A stretch of 64,000 bases of DNA from Breviolum minutum Mf 1.05b.01. Its lineage: Eukaryota; Sar; Dinophyceae; Suessiales; Symbiodiniaceae. Below the pieces are notes generated by a model. It was not told the origin of the DNA. It searched no databases and was given only the letters and a program-made list of their open reading frames with translations. Positions 46,372 to 58,300 of this stretch are shown here, piece after piece. The stretch lies in assembly GCA_000507305.1 (NCBI GenBank), contig DF241685.1:1-64000 (forward strand), written 5' to 3'. Position 1 is the first letter of the stretch. Every line of letters starts with the position of its first letter. The position numbers and the translations under genes are program-made.

Positions 46372-46824
46372 GGTCGGATGTATCTCTGAAGGGATGGTAG
46401 GACCAGCAGATTGAATCGGTGTCTTTTTGCTCAATGGGCGAATCGCAAGTGGATTATGAGAAACTTGTCTTGAATATCGAGAAAAAAAGACTTGTGCAAA
46501 CTTCTGTCTGAGAATTGATTGATAGTTGAAGTGCAGACATTCGATAGAGACAAAATATTCCTGGCTTCAACAAAATACATCAAAATGTGCTGGGCCGAAA
46601 TGATGGGAACAAGCGGGATCATGAAAACCCCAGTTGAAGCATGAACCTTTATACCAAGAGTCTTAAAAGAATAAGAATACATGCGCTTCGCAAACGTCCG
46701 AACAACTCTTCACCGTACTAAGTGACCCGTCAGGGTTGCCTAAAAGGCTTGTGCTTCTATGATCTGTTCTGAAGGGAAGTCTACGGTAGTCAGTACTATA
46801 AATCTGTCTGTATATACATTGTAC

Positions 46825-46932
46825 TTGAGGTGAATCTTCCAAACAAACACCAAAACTGACAGCCCCAGAGCAAAAGCCCTGCAGTTCACTTCGGGCTCTC
46901 CTTCTCAACTGCTGAAAAATCAGATGCATCAA
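46825..46932 (-). CDS. Candidate exon, unknown protein
   Basis: Frame reads FQQLRRRARSELQGFCSGAV, SFGVCLEDSPQ and ends at CTCAA|GTACAATG, followed by TATACA-type intron sequence. A second open stretch downstream (46690-46790) includes FRTDHRSTSLLGNPDGSLST and may be the next exon. Probably the 3' part of the gene upstream of the one starting at 46371. Confidence 0.35.
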
Positions 46933-47084
46933 ATCGCGTTGACTACAAATCTATAAAGCATGCCACATGGTCCAAATCCAACAGATTCTTCGTACCGTGG
47001 CTCTGCAGGGACGCATCAAAATACCAGTGGCTTGCCCAGCAACCACCTATCCTTAAAACACTTCCCATTCCACCACATGGTCTG

Positions 47085-47360
47085 CATTTTTGGAACGGAG
47101 GAAAATCTCAACATTCCGCGAGTCTTGGTCAAGAGAGTTTTTCATTGGGCCAATGGATGGGAGACACCCAACAGAAAGAAACATTCCAAAAAAAAACGAA
47201 TTGCAGAAATCACTTAGAAAATGGGTCAATAATTGCAACTCAACTCTGCCTAATTCGTCAACCTTTTTTTCCCCACGTCAATCTGCCTTCCATTGGGCGC
47301 CGACTGAGGACGCTCTAAAGCCAGGTCGCCCTGGAGATGACAGCTACAGTCCATAGGTGT
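47085..47360 (-). CDS. Two candidate exons, unknown protein
   Basis: Near 47285-47352: MDCSCHLQGDLALERPQSAP NGRQID, ending at ATTGAC|GTGGGG. Near 47085-47190: CLPSIGPMKNSLDQDSRNVE IFLRSKNADHVVEWE, ending at GGGAA|GTGTTT. Both are open and polar; acceptors are not fixed. Confidence 0.33.
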
Positions 47361-47409
47361 TTGAAGGTAACATCCTTCAGCCAAAGGTGACATCATTGAT
47401 GATTACCAT

Positions 47410-47590
47410 CATATATCTTTGCTTGATTACTCTCACACATGATTTAAAGAGATAGCCGTTTCAAATGGAAGAGTTTCACCCTAACATATATCTTTGCTTG
47501 ATTACTCTCACACATTCGTCTCAAGTCAAAGTAGGGAACTACGATGTGAGACCGGACACTAGGCAAGCAGGTTTCTCTTTGCTTGATTAC
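47410..47590. repeat. Direct repeats of a CTTTGCTTGATTAC unit
   Basis: ATATATCTTTGCTTGATTAC with TCTCACACA following occurs twice, near 47412 and 47486, and CTTTGCTTGATTAC a third time near 47577. Spacing about 75-90 bases. Non-coding. Confidence 0.8.
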
Positions 47591-48333
47591 TTGATAGAAA
47601 ATATGTTTTGTTTAATGATTATCAAAGATCAATAATTCCTTTCCGATCCAGGATTGCTTGGATAGGATCAACGAACAAATTTCAACACCAACCAATCACT
47701 TATCTACTGTAGCAGTTCCCGAAAAAAAATCATAGGACTTTTTGTTGAACATTTTTGATTCATAGAAAAAAGGCAAGTCCTCAACTCCAAGTTGGTTTAA
47801 GGACGCCTCATGGTGAGCCCATTCTGGAAAGCAATAGCCTGGCTTGGTTCCACTCATTCCAGGTTCGGATGCATGCTATCACTGTTTTTCATGTGAGTTT
47901 CGAATCTCTGGTTGGGTGAGGGTAGAGGTCAAGCAGCCAAGAAATGGTTGAACCTGCAACCAAACCCAGCATCATGGAGACATGTCACACTTCTTAGTTC
48001 CTAGTCCAGTTGAATTGACATGCGCTTATAAGGCCACGATATTTGGCAAAGCATCCATTTGTAACACATCAATTTCAATCCCTTTGGCACGTTGATATAT
48101 GATGCTAAGCTCATCGCCCCGGTCATCCACAGGCATCCAACCTTCACGTGAGCGGGAGTCAAAACTGCGAGTGTATCATGGATGGATTGTGAAGGATCAA
48201 CTCAATGATGAAGAACTGAAGAACCAGCAAACCCATCTCCCTGTACAACGTCGGTTTTAAGTTGCTTGCAGTATTTACCTGTCACCATACTTCCCACCAT
48301 GGATGTTGACCGAAACCCACGACACCAAGAGAT

Positions 48334-48610
48334 TCACTGGTAGGATGATGCATCATTGTGCCTGGAAAAATTGCTGGATTTCAAGGTATGTTTCCCCAAC
48401 CAGATGACCTGTCCATTTTGTCCATTCGCTGAGTGCATGGCCTTGAAATACTTGGCTTGGATACACTTCAGGTGCCTCCAAAGCTTCAATTGGGGAACTG
48501 AGGTATCATGGGTAAGGTGGATTGGAGAATTTGGCCTATCTTTGGGGTCAGTGTTGAACCCTGAAACCAAGTGGCAGATTTGGCTCTGAATCCTTGCCAA
48601 ACCCTGAAGA
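48334..48610 (-). CDS. Candidate exon(s), unknown protein
   Basis: Open minus frame FNTDPKDRPNSPIHLTHDTS, VPQLKLWRHLKCIQAKYFKA, MHSANGQNGQVIWLGKHTLK. About 80 codons; a second frame is open over the 5' half. Splice ends not fixed. Confidence 0.33.
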
Positions 48611-48763
48611 ACAATCTTTCTATAGATCTTTTGGTATCATCATTTGCGGTTCGGTTCCGAAGATGTATCAAAGACAACCCCCTGCAACCCTGTGAAACGA
48701 AGTTCACTCAAGAGTCAGGGTCAAAATGAGAAAGGCTCGGCACCTCGGCACCTCTTGACCTAC

Positions 48764-48854
48764 AATTTGCCGAACAGAAAAAGCCCTGCCTGCGACACAG
48801 GCGTGGCAAAGCGTGCCTGGCAAAATACCAGAGTGACGAGAGGCAACTGTGACA
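48764..48854 (-). CDS. Candidate exon, unknown protein
   Basis: TTTTAG acceptor and CAAATT|GTAGGTC donor around 30 codons: VTVASRHSGILPGTLCHACV AGRAFSVRQI, phase 1 in (one base) and 0 out. The frame remains open past the donor into a stop. Protein-like, GC-richer than flanks. Confidence 0.35.
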
Positions 48855-49539
48855 CTAAAATCGCATAATCAACCATCAGGTAGAAAAAGATAAAGGATGG
48901 GATCGTTTCATATTGCATTACTAACGCATCCACCATTTAAGAATCATATCCTTTTTTGCCAGGTCACTTCATTCCAAAAGAGACCCCTTGTAAGTTGCAG
49001 AGCATCTCCAGTTCAGAATCTACATCAGTAAGAAACCTTCCCACAACCGTTTGGTTGGAGGTTGCCGGCCAATGGCTACATATATATATATATAATTATG
49101 TTTCAAGTTCCATCGACATTGCCAGTGGAAACTGAATGTTGCGAGAGGTGGATGGAGATCACAGGATCGTGTCGTTTAGGGAGTTGAAAGGTTCATCGAA
49201 CTTTAACCAGAAAAACCCTGATGGAGATCCATCAAAATCGCTGGACTGTCACATTGCTCAACCTCAATCCTACACTTTCACACCTCAAGGTTTTTCGATC
49301 ATGAATTCCGTTTAATTCCAAACAGTCATTGATGCCAACGAAAACATGCCAAACAAAAGCAGGTAGGTAGGTAGGTAGAAAGTAATCGCAATCAACCCTA
49401 CGTATACTACACTGCCTATACTATAGATTCTGGTCGAAAAGTGTCAACTTGGATTTGTTACTCGAATCATGTAGGGTAAACTACAAGTATGGAGCCCCCT
49501 GGAGACGGTAAATCGGTAAATCTTTTTTTCTTTCCGCTG

Positions 49540-50368
49540 CGACTCAGTCAGGGCCAACCACGCAGCAATGGTACTTTCTCCAAGGCCTCGCGGAAACGAA
49601 GCTCATGGGCGTCCATGGCATGCAACCATACGGAGATTTCCCTCTTGACTACGAGCTTGATTCAAAACTTGACACCTGGTCCTGCTTGAAGCCTCTTGGT
49701 TTGGAGTCTACCATCCTCTGTTTGACATGACTGGATTTGCAAGCGCCTCTGTACCTTTTCGGCTTTGCTTTGTGGCAACACTTCAACATCTAATCTGTTA
49801 CCCAGCCAATGCATCAGCAAAAGGTCAGGAAATGGTCTACAATGTACGCCAAGTCACCACGATCGGCGCAGGGGATTTCACCCATGGCTGACTGCACTTC
49901 AGCCTGCAATAAGATCTGGTGGATTTCATGGTATAGCACACCCACAAAAACCATCAAAAACCCAACAGTTCACCCCTGGGAAGATGCAATGCCAAGAAGC
50001 GCAGCAACGATTTCGTCTTCGAATCATGCTCTGCTGCAGGCTAGCTACGTTGATTTTTTGTCAGGTGGTCACTTCGACGACACAAGTTTCTGACTCAGGT
50101 CTACAGCTAGAATCCACCATTGCAGTCACAAGATGCTTCTGTTTCTCAAAATGCAAGTCAAAGGGGTGAAAACCACCATGTTGTTCCACCATGAAGGCAT
50201 TGAATCATTCACCTGCTGATATGTTTATTCAAGGTACAATCAGTATCTGTATAATTTGCAAACTGTGTATGAAAGTCTGTTGGGCGGCTACGGGGCTTGG
50301 TTTTTGCTTGTCCATCTGTTGACTTCGGCTTTTCAACTGTCTCAGAGTGCACTATGTATCGTAAACAC
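49540..50368 (-). CDS. Chain of candidate exons, unknown protein
   Basis: Exon 50238-50368 (GTGAG|G to GATT|GTACC) reads CLRYIVHSETVEKPKSTDGQ AKTKPRSRPTDF; an open stretch 50060-50165 reads FDLHFEKQKHLVTAMVDSSC RPESETCVVEVTT; exon 49841-49903 (TGCAG|G to TACATT|GTAGAC, phase 0 to 0) reads AEVQSAMGEIPCADRGDLAY; near 49555-49620 the frame reads DAHELRFREALEKVPLLR. Order fits one minus-strand gene immediately downstream of DTD. The 134-codon plus frame 49765-50169 is a shadow. Family not recognised. Confidence 0.38.
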
Positions 50369-50827
50369 CTCACGCGGCAATCCCCCCGGTTTCATGCCTT
50401 CGGTAGCCTGGCTTCCCGAAATGTGGAGAAAAGACATTGCGTAACCTGGCTGAAAAAAAAGAAGCTCTACCCAGCAGAACTGGAGAAAAGGGTTCAGGAC
50501 TATAATTTTGGACTTGGGTTTTTTTCCGGAACAAGCAGTGTGATGGAGTGATGGATGTCTTTGATCCTTTCCTTCATCCTTTCCAACCAGGCCTCAGAAG
50601 CCCCACTCCTGGCAAGTTTGCACGAGACAATTCCGCGAGGCTTCACTTTCAAAGTGCCATCGCAGTGCCATCATTATTGAATATGATCCCTAGTATCCTA
50701 GCTGGAGTCGAAGCGGCGGTAACGATATGATTAGTAGTACTGTGCCGTGAGGCACGTGTTGTTGTGAGTCAGTAGCAAAATAAGTATTTCGGATCTATCA
50801 TCATTCTCAATCAAGAACGAAGGTAAA

Positions 50828-50829
50828 CG

Positions 50830-50913
<84 letters not shown>

Positions 50914-50925
50914 CGACAAAGATGA
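50828..50925. repeat. GAT/GAC trinucleotide microsatellite
   Basis: About 30 units, GAT changing to a GATGAC alternation. Read on the minus strand it gives poly-serine, which is not a gene. Confidence 0.95.
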
Positions 50926-51177
50926 TGACATGATAAGAATACAATGCGGAGAAAACATATTGATGCAAGTAGTCTAGTAGTCAAACAATGTTGACCATGA
51001 TGATGACAAGGAGAAGGTTGTGAATGAGGATAATCTCGGTGCTGATTGCTGATCTATGATCGGTCTTTGCTTCTTATTGGTGATGGGTCATGATAGTACC
51101 CTCTGGCACTCTAAAATAGCAAAGGCAATCCACCGCATTTTGCGGTATTTGCGGTTTGCTAGGAAACATGAGATTCT

Positions 51178-54100
51178 TCAAGGATGGTGAGAATCAACAT
51201 GCTGTAGAAACAGACATCCCCATACCCTCCCTCCTGTCCCACCTGCAAAGATCCTTGTTGCCCTCCAACGTTGAGCGGTCACGCCCACGCGGCCCGCAGT
51301 TCGCGCCACGCCATGGTTGCCATGGCCAGTGAGTTCCACGGTCACAGGGCCATCGTTGCAGAGGTCCACCTCCCTTAAAGGCTTCCAATGGCTTTGTGGA
51401 AAAGAAACTAGGGAAGCCTATTCTATGAAAGATGCTTGGGAATCCGGGGAAGCTGCAGAAACAACAGAGAAGGTGCTTGGACCCTTTGTTAAGAAACGGA
51501 GATTCGAATTTTCAGACATATCCAATCCAACTGCAACCAAAGCTTCATCATGGCACCAAACTCTCCAGTTGCCACACGCCCATCGTCCAGCATCTCTTTG
51601 CAGCTGCTTACAAAAGCTTCGTAGATGGGTTGAGCCTCAAGCGAGTGACCATCCGAAAACGCATGTTTTTCACAAATCTTCAATCGACAAAATAGCTCAT
51701 GTTGATAAGAAGAAACATTGGCTTAATGTGGTAGAAGCCAGTTACTTTGGCAAACATATCCAGATGCTGCCACATAAGAAGTTCCTCGCAAGCTTACCAT
51801 TCAAAGTCTGCAAAGTAAAGGGAATATCAACCATGAGCCTGCAGCCCGTCGTCACCAAAACCGGACACCGATCATGGTTCCACAACAAACAACAGATGTG
51901 CCATGCCCAATCAACACCCATCTTCTTCCCCTCGAGTGGAGGATGGTTACAGGATGATAGATTTGATAAATTATCATCGTATGTCATTACATAAAACTCA
52001 AGGCGGCAGTTTCTACAACCAAGGAATTTTGGTACTGCACCTATCCGTGGCACACACTTTGCCTTGGTTTACCCGGGACCACAGCATCACGCAACCCGGT
52101 CATCTAGTGCCTCGTTGGAGGGGAGGGCTCGATTGAAGTTGGGCTTGAGGCCTTTGAAAGTCGCGAAGAGGGTGAATTGACTCACCACCTGGTCCCAAGA
52201 TGGAGGGTTGGCTTTTGATAAATCTGGGATAGCGGGATGAGATGATGGCATGGGGATAAGATCCATGAGGGGAACCTAGGGTAGACGAGTAAATAATCCA
52301 AGTTTTTCAGAGATGCACTGTTAGGGTTTGCCAGGTACAGACGATGTAGAACTTCAAGGAACAGCCCATAGCCATAGTACAAACCATCTTGGATCTACAG
52401 CATCATATGCTGCTTTAGATGCTGTCCCTCATGTTTTCTTCCAATACAGCTGACAGTCCACCATGGGACTGGAAACTCTCGCAAATGATGATAGGGTGAG
52501 GGTTCACGTTGCAAGTGCATACAAGAGAAAAGATGTCCAGTCCAAACATCAATCTCACAACCAGTGAACTTGATTTCGCAGATTCCCTACTGAAAGGTTG
52601 TCAGGTACCACGAAGCCACCTCCCGGGCCTGGACTTCTCTTTTTGAACTTCTTTCCGGCTGTCCAGAAAGTCCCAAAAAACGTGCCTTCATGTTCAATAT
52701 AACGTCCCTGATTTCAAAAGGACATCCTGGATTTTCTACAAGGAAACAGACACATTGCATTCATGACCCACGTTTCAAAAGTTCCCTAAGAGATCCAAGG
52801 TACAAGCACAGAGAAGCCGTTGTCCAGTACCTGAGATTGGAGACAAGCCAGGTGTAAGGATCCAGGGCAAATAAAAGTCGGCCGCTGGGAAAAAGTGAGG
52901 CTTGACCCTTCCGGAGATATTGGGAGAATTGGAGAATTCGAAAGCTTCTCCCCAACAAAAAAATGGGGGGGATAATGCTTGGAAACCTGAAAACTCTAGG
53001 TACTTCAACTGGAAAGGTGACATGGAATTGCTTCACCAACAAACAACTGCAGTATGAATCTACCCTATGTTTTGCAATCCACCCACTTCAGCTTAAATTC
53101 AAAAGGAAACCAGATGCCAAACTCAATGGAGCAAGGCATCTCCTCCCGGTCGACATGAAATTTCGAAATCATGGTGAATCCCCAACACCAAAGGTTTTGA
53201 TAACCTTGAAAAACGAGAACCTGAGTCAAGAAGTCTCCAAAAACGAAATACGTTTCGTACACTGTCATACCTTGATAGAACATTCTAGAACACTTCGAAA
53301 GAGATCTGAAATTTCAGACCTCTTCAAAATTCAACTTCTGCAGATTCCGGTTCGTTTGAGCTCCCCGTATCATAGAGACATCATCATCCAACGAAAACAA
53401 TACATGTTTGTTTGTTTCCGAATCGCTCCTTCTTCATCTGGCTGTTGCTTAAAATTGCGGTGCCAAAGGCCAAAGTGCCATGGAAAACATAAAAAGAACT
53501 GCTGAATTATATATGACCCCAAGGCACCGAAGAAGCCCAGCTCTTGGCACCATCCCTAACAAGGCGAGTCCGGGTGATAGGTGACCGAGTTCTACGGTTT
53601 CCAATTGATATGCGACATGTGAGATGTGAAATGTAAACGAATGAACAATCATGTGTTGTATACATTCATGTATACATGTGTAGATATGTATAGTGTATAC
53701 AGGATTATACAGGTATGTAATTGTGCATGTCCAAATAAACATACTGTATGTGGATCTGGAATCTCTTGTTTTGGGATATTCCAAATATCTGTGAGGCTCA
53801 TGACCTCCGAAGAGAACGCCAAGGCTACTTGCGAAGTTGGAGCCACTCGACATTCGAGGCTGTCATGTGAAACCCTGTGCGACCCTTTGAGAATCGTTTC
53901 TTAGCGAAGAGAAATCTCAATCTTCCATGACAAACGACTGTCCCTGGAATGTAAGTCAAGCGGTGATGATGCAAGCTTGGATATCTTTAACTACTCATCC
54001 CTCGTATTGACCGCTCTCACTGTGGATTATTTCAACAATTATTCATACTGTCTAAAATGAGTCGTTCCAGGGATAACGTTGCGTGGTTAAGAAGGTAAGA

Positions 54101-54823
54101 ATCAACACAAACTTAGGATATCTTTTCACGAACAATTCCAGGCTTGAGAATTTGAAGCTTCCCTGGTTTGGACCTACCACTAAGGGCAAAACCGCCTCAG
54201 TTCACCAAGGAAGCCATGCAATCACAGCTTAGAAATTCACCATAGTCTTGCTACCAACAAGTATCTAGTGAATCTAGTGATTCTTTTGAGTTCTGAATCC
54301 TTAGGCCCACCTTTATCAGAGATGAGTGACAGTGAGCCCATCTTTGTATTACAGCTATCCTTAAGGACCCTGGGCTGCACGATTTCAACCGATCCGACCT
54401 GGCATCCCAAAGACGGAGTTTGCAGGCTTTAAATGCCAAGCGCTGAGCCAATTCGATGTCATCACCAGCACAAATGCCCAACAAAATCACCAGGCCTCCC
54501 GACACCAAACAGTCAAATTCCATCACAAAAGAAAACAGTAGCTGTGAGATCATAGAACTAAAAATGAATCTAAAGAAGCTAAAGGAGAACTTGAGAACTG
54601 CCGATGCTGGTCATCATTGAGATGAAATCAAGCCAAACTTGAATGGACACTGGTTTCTGACACATCTTTCGGGCATTTATGGCAAAACGGGACAGATTTG
54701 CCTCATCGGTGGTCAATCAAACGTTCCATTCACAGCCACTGGGCCGCCTTGGCCAATGCTGGAAATCTCTCGGCCATCCACGTGCACTGAAGCTCGTGTC
54801 ACACGCTGGATCACCAGCTTCAT
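51178..54823 (-). CDS. dtd: D-aminoacyl-tRNA deacylase (DTD)
   Basis: DTD removes D-amino acids wrongly attached to tRNA, a homodimeric proofreading enzyme of translation; it may act in cytosol or organelle. Exons: 54748-54823 (ATG; MKLVIQRVTRASVHVDGREI), 54399-54495 (LVILLGICAGDD), 53528-53555 (28 nt, DGAKSWASS), 52804-52830 (27 nt, VLDNGFSVL), 52111-52188 (VVSQFTLFATFKGLKPNFNR), 51543-51635 (AQPIYEAFVSSCKEML, GEFGAMMK) and 51178-51369 (VDLCNDGPVTVEL plus a tail). Phase is consistent through the first six exons (399 nt, 133 codons). Both catalytic-site signatures are intact: SQFTL (about residues 79-83) and NDGPVT (about 138-143, supplying the cross-subunit Gly-Pro). Donors of exons 1 and 5 are GC; most acceptors are AG|G. 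The exon 6 to 7 junction has no clean GT/GC-AG solution. The last about 48 residues after VEL are not conserved and the stop at 51178 may lie in intron. Confidence 0.93.
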
Positions 54824-55200
54824 GCTGGAGTCACCCCGACGGGTTCTCACAACCAAGGTTCGATTGCTTTCATATGTGCAGAGTGAAAATGAAACCATCA
54901 ACTTTCCCCACTGGTTTGTTTTGACTGGATTTGGGGCTTGTGATGATCTAGGCTTCGATGACTTCATGAATGTCTTCACACCTTTTATCCTCATTGCTGG
55001 AACCTTAGGCTGTTCAAAAATCTTGTCAATTGAACATGTCTTGTTTTGTTGCTATCTTGGTTTGCCCTTCACACTTGGAGCCATGCAGCCCGCCGGTCAT
55101 TTCGACAATACTTGCGCACTGATGACTGATTCTACACAAACCATCTTTGGGTTTTAGAATATAAATGGAATGGTGAGATTAAATGCCCGCACCCGAAACT
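54824..55200 (-). other. Probable 5' UTR and upstream region of dtd
   Basis: Minus-strand sequence upstream of the DTD ATG carries stops in the ATG frame and no exon-like block that joins it. A 172-codon plus-strand frame (54639-55157) overlaps DTD exon 1 in antisense and is a shadow. No promoter element was recognised. Confidence 0.4.
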
Positions 55201-55385
55201 AAAATTGATGATTGTCCTTCAGATGTCCTGTAACAAATAGATGTTTTCGGAGTGACGTCATTCATATTCGCAGAATTCCATATGTTTTCAAATATATAGG
55301 TATTGATACAGAGATGCATCATATGTGTACATACATATATACGCATGATGTAAAAATGGTCAAACACAGAGAAAGTTTCACCAAC

Positions 55386-58300
55386 CTGGAAGCTAAAAAT
55401 GGAGCTTCAAAGAAAAGAGATTTGGGGTCACGCCACCAGATCTCATTGTAGCTTGACCAGACTCAGTATATGCTGTATGAATAAAAAAGCATCTGCAATA
55501 TATAGTCAATGTTTATACATTGACCTAAACACGTCCATATCCAGCATATCCATATTCATGTGCAAATACAATCAAATACATATATATAAACATAGACACA
55601 TACATAAACGGAAAAGTACGCACGTACGCATAAACACACAGGTATATGTATATATATATACTGTATATGCATGTATTAACCATATCGAATATAGCTATGT
55701 GTGTATATACAGTAGATGTACCGTACTTATATACAACTCTTGGTAGATCCTACACCCACATCAAAACCCCACGGGTGACGCTTTTAGACATTGCCTTAAG
55801 CTTGGCAGCCTTCGTCTTCCAGCGCTGTTCTCCTGAAAATTCACCATTATCCCCATAGAATTTCATAGGATTTCATGATGTGAATCCCATGGTCCAGCTA
55901 AAAGATTCAGCTGATGGGGTCAGATCAATATCAGATCTTGTGGTAGAAAGCACGGTGTGATGTCTTTGCTGTAGAATCAATCAGTATCTATCATCGAGAA
56001 ATCAAAAGATGGCATCAACAGTGCCGTGGCGTGTCAATAGTAGACCATCATCGAAAGTAGACTCGAGCAAGGTGTCCACATCCAAGAGCAGAAACTTGAA
56101 ACTTGAAGCTCACGAATGCAGTACTGCACGACACCAACAAAGAATGAACCAGACACACTGCCAAATTCAACCAGCAAGGGGTTCTCCTTAGACTGTTCAC
56201 TCTGATCGTATCGTAGTCTCCAAGCTAGTGTTAGAGCAAAAGTGTATGTACGTATACGTGTAATATATCTATATGCATCTTATACATGTAGATACATACA
56301 TACATGTATATATATATACATACACGTATGTGTGTATGTAAATATAAGTATACATCCTAGTTAGATGAGCATTGATCCGAAATGCAGGAACCACCCCGGA
56401 ACATTCCCCTCATTCTGCCATGAGACAAAACAAGATGTGTGCATCAAAATGGCCCCTATATTAATACCTGATATTGATTAACATGGCCCTAATTTGAAAA
56501 ATCAGGATTTTAAAGTTCAATTAATGACAACACAGGACCATTTGAGGGAGTGTCAAGAAAAGCTCTAAGAATCCCAACGCTTCACGGCTTCTTCCAGTTC
56601 CATGTGGAGCCTCCAGGGAAAAAAACAAAAAGGCTTTGAAGGAATTGCGACATATCCCAGTGGCGATCTCGTCACAATCACTTTTGGTATGCTATGGTTC
56701 TCATATCACCCAAGTTACAGGGGACTTATGAGGTGGCTATGGGCCCATCACTCGGGAGGTCTCTTCTTCTCGTTAAGTTATGTCTTAGAAACTTAGGAAA
56801 TGGTTTGGAACTAGGCGACAACTCCACTAAATCCCATTTCTAGGTCCAAGGCTACTTAGTCATGATTCAGTTGCCAAACTGTGAGACAACTTTGTAGAGA
56901 AAACCAGCTCCGGTGACATGGCGTAGAGACAACATTGGATTGGCAATTGAACAGATTGTAAACTTTGCGATGCATATCCTATAGAGAGAGAGAGAAGAAG
57001 CTAAAATTGCAATATCTATAGATGATATCTATACATATTGATAGAGATAGCAAGATATCCAGCATGCCAGATAAATGGATGGATAGATAGATGGATGGAT
57101 AGAGAAACAACATCTTCAAAGGTCCCGTCTCGGCCAAATGTGCCTTTCGATAAGGTCCTTCAGTGCTTGGTTCTCTCGATGAAGTTCCCATGGCTCTGAG
57201 CTTGTCACCTGGGAAAAATGCCCAGGTCGTAGCGAAGTGGTTATTAAGTAGTTTTCCCAGAGACTAACTAATATATAAATAAATCATATATACATGATAT
57301 ATAGATGTGTATATATATATATATGGTCACAGGCTTCCCCAGGCCCTACATTTTGTAGGGCCTAAGGGGGACAAGCATATATTTACATATCAATGCAATA
57401 TGAAATGATGAAAAAACCATAGAAAAACACATATAAAATGCATGATGCCTGTTCCCTCAAGTCAAAGCTGAGTTGCAATCATTCTTGGTTTATTCTTTTT
57501 TTTAAGCGCCGAAATTCGGCCAAAAAATGGAAACAAAAATACAACAATCCATCTTTCAACTTGAATACTTGGATTCAAGTCCAAACGATGAAGTCTTGGA
57601 TTTCTGAGGATTGTTCAACCAAAAATCCAAAAATCCAAAAATCCATCTTTTCAAACAGAATCTTTGGATTCAGGTCAAAAAGATGGATTTTTGGATTTCC
57701 CAAGGTTTTTTTNAGAAGAGGAAAACTATAGGAGAGATTGGTTGTTGTGAGTCACGGATGTCAGAGCAAAAACACTGACCAACTGACTAACTGACTAATT
57801 GACTGGTTGATTAACTGATGAACTGACTAATTGCCTAAGTGAGGAACTGACGTATTGACTTCCTTACTTACTTACTGACTGACTGACTAGCCAACTGACT
57901 AAGTGATTGACTGTCTGATTAGCTGACAAACAGACTAATTGACTTACTGACTAACTAACTAACTAACTAACTAACGAACTAACTAACTAACTAGCTGACT
58001 GACGAACTAACTAACTAACTAGCTGACTGACTACTTGACTAACTGACTAACTAGCTAACTGACTAACTGGCGCATCAATACAGTTGCTGTTGATGAAGAT
58101 GCTGGAAGTGAAAAACATGTTGTAAAGTTTTCTCTGGAGCATATGGTTTTTATAATTTGCCTTGTTTTTGATGAGATGCGAGTGATGTTGATGATTATTG
58201 TTCTTACTGTCTGTGTTAATCCTAAGAAGATTTATACCAAAATGTAGGGCCTGGGGGGGCCACTGAGCATATATATATATATATATATGTATGTGTATGT

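Larger units (their letters stand above)
57339..58254. mobile_element. Candidate transposable element with terminal inverted repeats
   Basis: CCAGGCCCTACATTTTG at 57339-57355 is matched by its exact inverse complement at 58238-58254. Flanking bases remain similar, with TA microsatellite outside both ends. The left end also folds on itself (arms AGGCCCTACA / TGTAGGGCCT, 57341-57363). Inside are an inverted repeat (57620-57697), an N at 57713, and the ACTGACTA array. No transposase frame seen, so it would be non-autonomous. Confidence 0.6.

Noticed and set aside
49765-50169. 134-codon plus-strand frame
   Set aside because: Minus-strand blocks with correct AG|G and GT sites (for example 49841-49903) explain the open frame better.
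50731-50958. Poly-serine minus-strand frame
   Set aside because: It is simply the GAT/GAC microsatellite at 50828-50925 read as codons.
51798-51838. Candidate DTD exon LMVDIPFTLQTLNG (GCAG|G to AATG|GTAAGC)
   Set aside because: It resembles the SQFTL region but lacks S-Q; the true exon with VVSQFTL was found at 52111-52188 and phases match without this block.
54639-55157. 172-codon plus-strand frame, the longest in the window
   Set aside because: It runs antisense over DTD exon 1 (54748-54823), whose identity is certain, and its translation is not protein-like overall.
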